Origin: Kiritimatiellia bacterium
Lineage (GTDB): Bacteria; Verrucomicrobiota; Kiritimatiellia; RFP12; UBA1067
Direction: 5' to 3'
Assembly (NCBI GenBank): GCA_017450695.1
Contig: JAFSTA010000076.1
Coordinates: forward strand, 1-64,000
Length of the DNA stretch: 64,000 nucleotides
Positions 9,308 through 17,122 of this stretch are shown here, piece after piece. The notes under the pieces were generated by a model, which made no database searches, was not told the DNA's origin, and worked only from the letters and a program-made list of their open reading frames with translations. Numbering within the stretch: position 1 is the first letter of the stretch; every line of letters starts with the position of its first letter. A program made the translations under genes and the position numbers.

Positions 9308-12300
9308 ATGAGACGGTCGATCATTGGAATCTGTTTGGCACTGGGATGCGCGGCTGGGAGCGCTTTCGCTTTCCTGCCGTCTCAGGACACGAAGGAAGGC
9401 GTCACCTTGCGGATCGAGGGGTTTGACGAAACACAGAAGACGGCGCAATTGGAGGTGCGCGAAGTCCCGTGTGGTGAACCGTTGCCGTTTACCGTCTCCC
9501 TGCGCAATTCGAGGAAGGAACCGGTGAAGGGGATGGTCACCGTCTGGCTCAACGACGATTGGGAGGTCGTCGGCAAGAATACAGCCGAGCTTTCGGCGGA
9601 GGCGGAGGGAAACGCCACCGCTTCGTTCACCGCAAAGGCGAAGGATCGCGTCCTGCCCGCACTCTATCCCATTCACGCGAAACTAGAACTTACCGTCGGC
9701 GGCAAACCCGTCGAGTTCCACCCGATTGCGGTTTTCCGTGCTGTCAAACCGGCGAAAGCTGCCGCCCAGGATGAAGTCATCCCCTGCGAGGAAAGGACGT
9801 TGCGACTGGACGACCGTTCGCTCCCGCATCGGGTTTACGCGAAACAGGGAACGAACCAGTATGATATCGGGACCGGGTTCTGGGGTGTACACGAGAAGAC
9901 GGGGACGACCACCTCGCTCGCCAGCATGAATTGCAGGGGAGTCCAGCGCAACGGGATTTTTGTCCATCCGCCGTGGCGCACCGGATGGGGGGAGACCTGG
10001 TGTGACTATACGGTCCGCCTGAGCGGGAAGACGCCCGCCACGCTGATCTTTCACAACGCCCTCCCCGCCACCAGCGGAAGTAGTGACGGTGTGGATTTCC
10101 GCGTTTTCGCCGCGAAGCGCGGGGAGCAGCCGAAACAGTTGTTTCAGCGGTTCAGCGCCAGCAAGGAGTGGGAGAAGGCGAAGGTGGATTTGAGTGCCTT
10201 CAAGGGGGAGACGATCACGTTGCGGTTGTGGACGGGGCCAGGTCCCAAAAACGACACGAACTGCGACAGTTCCTTCTGGGGGGATCCGATGATTGTTCTC
10301 GGAACACCCATCACCGAACCGACGGAGGACGAGTGGTTCTATCGGGAAAACCAGGCTCGCCAGTACGCGCAGGACAAGTTGTATGTGTTGCGCACGGGAA
10401 TCTGGCTGGATTACCGGCAGTACATCTCGTTCCTCATTCGCTCGCAGGGAGAGGACTTCGGCGCGGGCGTCGAATTGGGAAAGCAGGGGCTGATCGACGG
10501 CGCGATCGCCTTTTCGGACGGGAAGGAGTCGCTCGCCTATCGTGGGTTCACGGTGTTTGTGGACGGACAGCGTGTCGGCGCGGGGGATGACGGTCTTCCG
10601 GTCGAGCGGGTTTCGTCTAGGCTGGATTCGGCTACGTGGGAAATCACGCACCATCTCCGCATGAAAGGCGGTGCGCTGATACCGTTGCGCGCGCGGCTGT
10701 GGGTGGAGGGGGCGTCCCTGCGGGTGGCGTGGGACATGCCGGATGTTCCCCGCGACAAGCGCGGGTCTCCCCGGTACACCAAGCTGGCGCTGGGGCCTGG
10801 CAGTTACACGGTTTGGTGCGCGTACGCCGGATTCGGTTGGGTTTTCGAGGATCCCGTCGAACTTTCGATTCCGTCGGGCGGACTTGGACTCACCGCGCGG
10901 CATGTCGCGTCGGACTACGACAACGGGCTTTCCCTGTTGCAGGCGGTCACGGTGTTTCCCGACAGGCTGGCTTATGAGCAGGGGACCAAGACCTTTGCGC
11001 TGGAAACGCACGGGGACAATATCTTCACCTTGCTCCCGACAGGGAAAGGGGCGTTTGCGGCCGCACGTAAATTTGTCTCCATCTCCGGATACGCGCCGGG
11101 CAAGGGCGTGGGGAGACTGCTCGGCAAGCAGTGTCTCGACCAATGGGCCGGAGGGTACGACCGTGCTGCGGAAGAGCTGGCACTGGCAGGACGCTATGGC
11201 GTTCGCGATGCCGTTTTTGTCAAGCACGACTGGCAACGCTGGGGGTACGACTACCGCCTTCCCGAGGTCTTCCCGCCGCGCGGGGACATGGATGCCTTCA
11301 AGCGGATGCGCGAGGCCGCTAGAAAGGCCGGCATCCTCTTTGTGCCGCACGACAACTACATCGATTTCTATCCCGACGCGGAGGGGTTCTCCTACGACAA
11401 GGTCGTTTTCAACGGGGACGGCACCCCGCAACTCGCTTGGTACAACCCCGGACCTCGTGCGCAGAGTTATCGCTGGCTCCCGCACGGCTTCACCCCGCCC
11501 CTGCGCGAAAACATGAAGAAGATGCACGATGCCTTCCAGCCGGACGGAATCTTCCTCGACGTCTTCAGTTCTCGCCCGCCGATGGATTATTACGATCGCG
11601 ATGGCGCCTACTACCCGAAGACGCGGACGGCGGAGGAATGGGGACGAGCCTTCGACACCTGCCGCGAGGTCTTGGGGGCTTCGGGACCGATGATCAGCGA
11701 GGGCGGAACGGACGCCTTGATCGGGCATCTGGATGCGGGCGAGGCGGATCACGTCGCGCCTTCGCGGATGGCGAACGGATACAAGAACGCCGAACGAATC
11801 CCCTGGCATGATATGGTGACGCACGGGCGGATGATCCTCTTCGCGGGTGGCCTGGGATCGCGTTACAGCGACGCCGAGCCTTGGGACACGAAGGGCGACA
11901 ACAATAAGCTCCACGGGTATGGGACGGACGACTACCTTTCCAACACGGTCATTGGCGGACGTAACCCGATGAGCGACGGTCCATTCTCCCGTCGCGCCGT
12001 AATGACATACTGGTTGCTGCATGACGTGTGCGCGGCCTTGAGCCGCGAAACCTTTGAATCGCACGAGTTCGTAAAAACGATCCAGTGCCAGCACGCCGTG
12101 TTTAGTCATGGCTGTGAAGTCTGGACAAACCGTGGTTCCAACGAATGGGCGGTGGCCGGATACACCTTGCCGCAATACGGCTTCTACGCCAAGACGCCGA
12201 GCGCGCGTGCGGGGGTGGTCTTGCTGCGCGGGCAACGCGCCGGTTTCGCGGAGAGCGACGGGGTGTATTTTGCGGACGCCCGACCGGAACATCGGGAACA

Positions 12301-13087
12301 GGGCGACGCGGAATCCCATGTCGCTGGCGCCAAGTATCTGGGTAACGGTGTCTTCGAAGTCACCTTCCATTGGAATTTCCTGCGCGGAAACCTGACGGAG
12401 TACGTCCCCTTCGTCCACATTGAGAATGCGAGCGCCCAAGCGTCTGAAAAGACAATTCTCTTTCAGCAGAGCCTCGCCGTCCCGCCCGAGAAACTGGTTT
12501 CGGGCGGCGAGTGTGATGCGGTCGCAAAGGTCGAAATCCCGCAGAATCTCCCGGCGGGAGACTACGAGATCCTCTACGGGATGTTCGCCGCGAAAACCGA
12601 TGGGAGGCGACTCAACATCCGGGGAAATGAAGTCGCCCGCCAGCAACGGATTCGCGGCGGGGTGATGCGCGTGACGAAAAAGGACGGGAAATTCGATTCG
12701 GGAACTTTCGTGCCGGCTGTCGAGGACGAGGCTGTAAAGGCGCGTCAAAAAGAGATCGTTGCCCTGCTGGGATTGAACACCCGGCACAAGATGGTCGATT
12801 TCGGGACGGTCGCGACGGACGGGGCTTTCCGCCTCATCTGCCCGAAAGGAGATGCGTTGGCCAAGACAAAGGAATGGCAGTTGATTCCGTTGCCGGACGG
12901 ACACTCCTTCCGTGTGGAATTGAATTTGGCGAAACTGGGAGTGCAGGGACGTCGCGTCACCGCTGTCAAACCGGAACCGCTACGGGCGACCGATCCGCAG
13001 CCCGCGAATCCCGAATGGAAACAGGATGGAGACAAACTATCTCTCACCTGCGGTCCAGTTTTCGCCTACCATCTCCTCTTCGAATGA
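9308..13087 (+). CDS. Large secreted glycoside hydrolase-like protein (DUF5696/GH101-type barrel)
   Basis: About 1259 residues. I start it at 9308 because a GGGAG lies 7 nt upstream and the resulting N-terminus is a classic signal peptide (MRRSIIGICLALGCAAGSAFA); the frame is open further upstream without one. After the signal comes a beta-rich domain, then a galactose-binding-like module (about 175-330), then a beta-sandwich and a probable TIM barrel (about 600-930). The barrel carries GIFLDVFSS and MISEGGTDAL, each with an acidic residue where retaining glycosidases place nucleophile and acid/base. I cannot assign a CAZy family with confidence; the barrel recalls DUF5696 and endo-alpha-N-acetylgalactosaminidase-like proteins. 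It converges with the GH51 gene, suggesting a glycan-degrading locus. Confidence 0.75.
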   Translation: MRRSIIGICLALGCAAGSAFAFLPSQDTKEGVTLRIEGFDETQKTAQLEVREVPCGEPLPFTVSLRNSRKEPVKGMVTVWLNDDWEVVGKNTAELSAEAEGNATASFTAKAKDRVLPALYPIHAKLELTVGGKPVEFHPIAVFRAVKPAKAAAQDEVIPCEERTLRLDDRSLPHRVYAKQGTNQYDIGTGFWGVHEKTGTTTSLASMNCRGVQRNGIFVHPPWRTGWGETWCDYTVRLSGKTPATLIFHNALPATSGSSDGVDFRVFAAKRGEQPKQLFQRFSASKEWEKAKVDLSAFKGETITLRLWTGPGPKNDTNCDSSFWGDPMIVLGTPITEPTEDEWFYRENQARQYAQDKLYVLRTGIWLDYRQYISFLIRSQGEDFGAGVELGKQGLIDGAIAFSDGKESLAYRGFTVFVDGQRVGAGDDGLPVERVSSRLDSATWEITHHLRMKGGALIPLRARLWVEGASLRVAWDMPDVPRDKRGSPRYTKLALGPGSYTVWCAYAGFGWVFEDPVELSIPSGGLGLTARHVASDYDNGLSLLQAVTVFPDRLAYEQGTKTFALETHGDNIFTLLPTGKGAFAAARKFVSISGYAPGKGVGRLLGKQCLDQWAGGYDRAAEELALAGRYGVRDAVFVKHDWQRWGYDYRLPEVFPPRGDMDAFKRMREAARKAGILFVPHDNYIDFYPDAEGFSYDKVVFNGDGTPQLAWYNPGPRAQSYRWLPHGFTPPLRENMKKMHDAFQPDGIFLDVFSSRPPMDYYDRDGAYYPKTRTAEEWGRAFDTCREVLGASGPMISEGGTDALIGHLDAGEADHVAPSRMANGYKNAERIPWHDMVTHGRMILFAGGLGSRYSDAEPWDTKGDNNKLHGYGTDDYLSNTVIGGRNPMSDGPFSRRAVMTYWLLHDVCAALSRETFESHEFVKTIQCQHAVFSHGCEVWTNRGSNEWAVAGYTLPQYGFYAKTPSARAGVVLLRGQRAGFAESDGVYFADARPEHREQGDAESHVAGAKYLGNGVFEVTFHWNFLRGNLTEYVPFVHIENASAQASEKTILFQQSLAVPPEKLVSGGECDAVAKVEIPQNLPAGDYEILYGMFAAKTDGRRLNIRGNEVARQQRIRGGVMRVTKKDGKFDSGTFVPAVEDEAVKARQKEIVALLGLNTRHKMVDFGTVATDGAFRLICPKGDALAKTKEWQLIPLPDGHSFRVELNLAKLGVQGRRVTAVKPEPLRATDPQPANPEWKQDGDKLSLTCGPVFAYHLLFE

Positions 13088-13154
13088 GGTACACATTCTG
13101 CCTGGGTTCAACCACGGTTTGGGTCACTTCCGAGAGTTCCGTGTTTCCGCAAGG

Positions 13155-14996
13155 TTATTTCCGTTGTAGGCGGGCGGACGCCTGACAACCGGGTGCGAGA
13201 ACAAGTTCATAGAAACCGCCGTTCACTCTTCCTGTGCCTTTCTCACGCGCATAGCGGCAGCCCGATTCAAATCCATTCGGAACCAGTGTCACCGACTCGA
13301 TTATGCGTTCACGTCCGTCGCACGGAATCCGAAAGGCAAGTGGCTCCGTCGTGGAGAAGTTGTAGAACGTCAGGTAACGCGAACCATCCTTTGCGTCGGT
13401 GGCGAATGCGTCTGTCGGCAGGTTGGGAATCGGGGAGGGGATGCTGCCGACATGACCCTTCCAAAGGCGCATCGCCTCACCCAGCGAGGTGAGATGGCTC
13501 TCGAATGGTGTGACGTGGATCGCCTGTTCGTTCACGGGCTGGAAGTAACAGACGCAACGGAGACCACAAGCCTCCCAGTTGCGCATCAGGGCGTTGAGCA
13601 TCTTTGCCGCGTAGAGTCCCTCCACGATCCCCTCTTCGTGATACCAGGTGTACCAGATGTTCCATTCGTCGTAAGAGATGCCAATCTCGCGCGGAAGCTT
13701 GGCACGGAATTGCAGGAGCGTTTCGAGCGACTTGTCCACACAGGCGGATGTCCGGGCGTAGAGTTGTGCCGTCCGTTCCGGGGTCGAGAAGTCGAAGATC
13801 CCCGTCATGTCGTACCGGTGGTAGGAAATGACGGGCGCGACATCGGCCAACGCTTTCGCGGCCTTCTCAATCCATTCGTCCTTCCCCCAGGGGTACGGCC
13901 CCGATGAGAAAATCGTCAGTGTCGGATCGGCTCGGAGCATCGCCTCGGCGTGGGGTCTCACCAGCTGCGCGTATCCCTCCGCTCCTTTCGGGCCTTCCAT
14001 GTGGGAGTACCCCATCTCGTTGCCGAGCGACCACAGCTGAACGCGACCGCGACACGCCTTGACCCAGTCGGCGGAGTCCTGGGGACTCTCCCACGCCGCG
14101 TTGATGGTGAAGAAGGGAATCGCGCCAATCTTCTCGCAGAGGGCAATCACATCCTCCATGCCGATGTCGTTCGAGTCGTAACCCAGCGAGTGCGGCTGTG
14201 TTTCAATCTCGGTGAAGCTTTGGATCGGAGCGCGCTCGTCCGGATCGGCAATCAACCCGTCGCGCCAGCGGTATTCTCCAGCGAAGTTTCCGCCCGGCCA
14301 GCGGATGACCGATGTTCCGATCTCGCGCAGGTGTTCCACTACGTCCGCCCGCATTCCCCGGAAGTTGTCCGCCGGCAACAGCGAGATCGCGCCCACCACG
14401 CCGTAGCGCCGCCCCTTCACGCCGATGGAGACGGTTGCCAACGTGTCTTTATCCAGGGTGAAGTCAAGCGCGATGCGCGTCCATTCCGCCGCCGGCTTTG
14501 GCTTGACGGAGAACTCCCGTTCCGCGAGCGGACGTCCGTCTTCCGTTGAGACACGCAGCACCATCGGCACCTCGTCGGAATTGAAGGCGCGCACGACGGC
14601 CTTGAAGGTATGCGTCACGCCGCTGCGTATGCCGATACCGCGCTGGCAGATGCCTGCCTCGCCGTCCGCAGTCAACCCGCCAATCACCTGACTGTGCCGT
14701 TCATTCTGTCGCGGCATTCCGCTCTTCGCAGCATGTCGCGTGAAGCAAATGTTCGAATGGTCGTAGAGTGCGTGCGAACCGTATGCGTCCCACATCAACG
14801 CCACGCCTTGGCGGTTGGGCTTACCTGCGAACTTCCGGTTGCGTATCAGCTGTGCCGAAAGTCCTCCCTGTACAGCGGATCGCGTGTGTTCCAGATTCTG
14901 CCCCAGGATAAATGACGGTATCGGTTCTACCGCCGTTGCGGCAAATGCCATTGCGAAAACTGCCACTCCCCAAATTCTTTCCAAGCTCTTTTTCAT
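13155..14996 (-). CDS. Secreted alpha-L-arabinofuranosidase, GH51-like
   Basis: 613 residues with a signal peptide (MKKSLERIWGVAVFAMAFA). The start at 14996 has AGAGG about 8 nt upstream; a longer in-frame start would bury the signal peptide. Family landmarks are VIRWPGGNFAGEYRW, the acid/base region WSLGNEMG (Asn-Glu) and the nucleophile region GISYDEWNIWY. GH51 enzymes remove terminal arabinofuranose from arabinoxylan, arabinan or arabinogalactan; the export signal points to outside or periplasmic action on plant-type polysaccharide. The C-terminus is the expected beta-sandwich. It is transcribed alone from its own promoter at 15085-15113. Confidence 0.9.
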   Translation of the reverse strand: MKKSLERIWGVAVFAMAFAATAVEPIPSFILGQNLEHTRSAVQGGLSAQLIRNRKFAGKPNRQGVALMWDAYGSHALYDHSNICFTRHAAKSGMPRQNERHSQVIGGLTADGEAGICQRGIGIRSGVTHTFKAVVRAFNSDEVPMVLRVSTEDGRPLAEREFSVKPKPAAEWTRIALDFTLDKDTLATVSIGVKGRRYGVVGAISLLPADNFRGMRADVVEHLREIGTSVIRWPGGNFAGEYRWRDGLIADPDERAPIQSFTEIETQPHSLGYDSNDIGMEDVIALCEKIGAIPFFTINAAWESPQDSADWVKACRGRVQLWSLGNEMGYSHMEGPKGAEGYAQLVRPHAEAMLRADPTLTIFSSGPYPWGKDEWIEKAAKALADVAPVISYHRYDMTGIFDFSTPERTAQLYARTSACVDKSLETLLQFRAKLPREIGISYDEWNIWYTWYHEEGIVEGLYAAKMLNALMRNWEACGLRCVCYFQPVNEQAIHVTPFESHLTSLGEAMRLWKGHVGSIPSPIPNLPTDAFATDAKDGSRYLTFYNFSTTEPLAFRIPCDGRERIIESVTLVPNGFESGCRYAREKGTGRVNGGFYELVLAPGCQASARLQRK

Positions 14997-15084
14997 GTCC
15001 ACATCCTCTTCTGCTGCTATCCCGTTCACGAGTTGAACAGCGCTTTCCGTATGCTGTACCCCTCTCCCAAACCCTGCTTTGGGC

Positions 15085-15113
15085 AGTATAGACAATCTTC
15101 TGCCAAATCGCAA
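15085..15113 (-). promoter_or_regulatory. Promoter of GH51 gene
   Basis: Minus-strand TTGCGA (15113-15108) and TATACT (15090-15085) with a 17-bp spacer, about 90 nt upstream of the GH51 start. Confidence 0.65.
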
Positions 15114-15294
15114 GAATGGGTTTTCGTAGCTGACCAATCAGTTGGTTGCTTAGCCCTCTGCCGCGCCACCCATGGGAATGTACGTGCGGGTACGTTTCTT
15201 AAACCACCGAATGTAGATTCCTCGTTTCGGTTTTCATGCAGAGCCGCGGAGATCGCAGAGTACGCAAGAAAGTGTCGAAAGCAGGGGCTTGCAA

Positions 15295-15394
15295 GGACAA
15301 CAACTGAAACAACGAGTCACAACTCGCTGGCGGTTGCGAGGCGTCCGAATACAAGTTGTTTCCAAGTTGTCTGTGTTGTTTTCCAATCCCCTGC
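15295..15394 (+). repeat. AAGTTGT intergenic element, copy 1
   Basis: Contains ACAACTCGCTGG, then AAGTTGTTTCCAAGTTGTCTG and CCAATCCCCTG. The same word order recurs at 51216-51354, and an inverted partial copy lies at 37237-37312. Confidence 0.7.
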
Positions 15395-15404
15395 CATGAT
15401 TAAC

Positions 15405-15461
15405 CACGGAGCTTATGATTTTCCGTGTGTTCCGTGGTTTTCAAAGTGTCCAACAGAGGAA
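15405..15461 (+). repeat. CCGTGTGTTCCGTGG element
   Basis: Starts AACCACGGAG, then CCGTGTGTTCCGTGGTTTTC, then TGTCCAACAGAGGAATT. The same composite recurs near 60658-60704; shorter copies are at 28113-28146, 28318-28345, 28374-28394 and 52737-52776. Confidence 0.7.
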
Positions 15462-15590
15462 TTCAGATTGCATGATCCATTCGAACATTGGTATCCCACT
15501 TTGCAAAATGTGGAACAACCTGATTCGGATACGTTCTGTCGTGCCTGCCCTTACTGGGAACCGTGCATCCAACCTTCTCAAAATTTTCGC

Positions 15591-15619
15591 TTGCAAGGTG
15601 TTTCTGTTTATAGTATCAT
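15591..15619 (+). promoter_or_regulatory. Promoter of trpB2
   Basis: TTGCAA (15591-15596) and TATCAT (15614-15619) with a 17-bp spacer; the predicted transcript begins about 15 nt before the gene, just upstream of its AAGGAG. Confidence 0.65.
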
Positions 15620-15640
15620 GCTTTTCACAAGGAGCATGAA

Positions 15641-17011
15641 ATGATGATGAACGACATTCCGTACAAGACCTATTTGACCGAAAATGAATTGCCGACCGCA
15701 TGGTACAACCTCCGCGCCGACATGAAGGTGAAGCCCGCCCCGCTGTTGAATCCCGCGACGCGACAGCGCGTTACTGCGGAGGAACTGGAGCATGTGTTCT
15801 GCCGTGAGCTGGTGAAGCAGGAGCTGGACGATACGACGCCATTCATCCCGATTCCCGAAGAGGTGCAGAAGTTTTACCGGATGTTCCGTCCCTCGCCGTT
15901 GATCCGCGCCTACTTTTTGGAAAAGGCGTTGGGTACGCCCGCTCGGATTTACTACAAGTTCGAGGGAAACAACACCTCCGGATCCCACAAGTTGAACAGC
16001 GCTGTCGCGCAGGCGTATTACGCGAAGGCGCAAGGGCTGAAGGGTGTCACGACGGAGACGGGCGCGGGCCAGTGGGGCACGGCGCTTTCGATGGCGTGCG
16101 CGTTTTTCGGGTTGGACTGTCAGGTTTACATGGTGAAGTGCTCCTATGAGCAGAAGCCGTTCCGCCGCGAGGTGATGCGGACATACGGCGCGGATGTGAC
16201 GCCGTCCCCCTCGATGAAGACGAAGGTCGGTCGCGCGATCAATGAGGCTCATCCGGGAACGACGGGTTCTCTTGGTTGTGCGATTTCGGAGGCTGTAGAG
16301 GCGGCTGTCTCGCAGGATGGGTATCGCTATGTGTTGGGTTCGGTTCTCGCGCAGGTGTTGCTGCACCAGTCCATCATCGGGTTGGAGGCGCATACCGCGT
16401 TTGATAAGTTGGGTGTGAAGCCAGACACGATCATCGGTTGCGCGGGCGGCGGCTCGAATCTCGGCGGACTGATCGCACCGTTCATGGGCGAGAAATTGCG
16501 TGGCGAGGCGGACTACCGGATCATCGCCGTGGAGCCGGCAAGTTGTCCGTCGTTCACGCGGGGGCGTTACGCATACGACTTCTGCGACACGGGCAAGGTC
16601 TGTCCGCTCCAGAAGATGTACACCCTCGGTCACGACTTTATCCCGTCGGCGAACCATGCGGGCGGACTCCGCTACCACGGCATGAGCGCGACACTTTCGG
16701 AACTCTACGCGCAGGGGCTGATGGAGGCGCGCGCGGTGGAGCAGACGAGCGTTTTCCGGGCCGCCGAACAGTTCGCCCGCGTGGAGGGGATCCTGCCTGC
16801 GCCGGAATCCAGCCATGCGATCCGTGTGGCGATCGACGAGGCTCTCCGTTGCAAGGAGGAAGGCAAGGAGGAGACGATCCTCTTCGGGTTGACCGGAACG
16901 GGATACTTCGACATGGTGGCCTACGAGAAGTTCAATGACGGGGAGATGAGCGATTACATCCCCACCGACGAAGAACTCGCCGCCAGCTTCGCCAAGTTGC
17001 CTGCATGTTAA
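15641..17011 (+). CDS. trpB: Tryptophan synthase beta chain, TrpB2 type
   Basis: 456-residue PLP enzyme of the TrpB2/TrpB-like group, which condenses indole with serine. Longer than TrpB1 because of the N-terminal extension typical of the group. Landmarks: the PLP lysine in GSHKLNSAVA (about residue 117), ETGAGQWGTALS, and the phosphate-binding GCAGGGSNLGG. AAGGAG precedes three consecutive ATG codons at 15641, 15644 and 15647; the first is taken. No trpA or other trp gene is adjacent, as is usual for TrpB2, so it may act as an indole-salvage enzyme or a serine deaminase rather than within a tryptophan operon. Confidence 0.93.
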   Translation: MMMNDIPYKTYLTENELPTAWYNLRADMKVKPAPLLNPATRQRVTAEELEHVFCRELVKQELDDTTPFIPIPEEVQKFYRMFRPSPLIRAYFLEKALGTPARIYYKFEGNNTSGSHKLNSAVAQAYYAKAQGLKGVTTETGAGQWGTALSMACAFFGLDCQVYMVKCSYEQKPFRREVMRTYGADVTPSPSMKTKVGRAINEAHPGTTGSLGCAISEAVEAAVSQDGYRYVLGSVLAQVLLHQSIIGLEAHTAFDKLGVKPDTIIGCAGGGSNLGGLIAPFMGEKLRGEADYRIIAVEPASCPSFTRGRYAYDFCDTGKVCPLQKMYTLGHDFIPSANHAGGLRYHGMSATLSELYAQGLMEARAVEQTSVFRAAEQFARVEGILPAPESSHAIRVAIDEALRCKEEGKEETILFGLTGTGYFDMVAYEKFNDGEMSDYIPTDEELAASFAKLPAC

Positions 17012-17038
17012 GCGGGACGCTTCGCGCCGTTATTGCAT

Positions 17039-17076
17039 TCGACAGCAGTCGATCGCAACCGATTGCTGTCGATTTT
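17039..17076. terminator. Candidate terminator between convergent genes
   Basis: TCGACAGCA (17039-17047) pairs with TGCTGTCGA (17064-17072), followed by TTTT. It lies between trpB2 (plus) and the beta-helix gene (minus), so it probably ends trpB2. The U-run is short. Confidence 0.5.
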
Positions 17077-17122
17077 CCCGCACGGAACCTCGAACTGAGA
17101 ACTGCCGCGCAGCGGCTCCCTA

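Larger units (their letters stand above)
14997..15640. other. GH51 / trpB intergenic region
   Basis: Divergent gap with both promoters and several repeats: a GATTCCTCGTTTCGG/GCAGAGCCGC word (about 15217-15250) shared with 50842-50872, the AAGTTGT element (15295-15394) and the CCGTG..TTCCGTGG element (about 15405-15461). No gene seen. Confidence 0.65.

Noticed and set aside
9683-12904. 1073-residue minus-strand frame opposite the large glycosidase
   Set aside because: Antisense of a real gene in GC-rich DNA; Arg/Val/Leu-rich composition without domain character. The plus frame has a signal peptide and a ribosome-binding site.
13708-13724. TTGGCACGGAATTGCAG as sigma-54 promoter
   Set aside because: Spacing is 9 bp and it lies inside the GH51 coding region.
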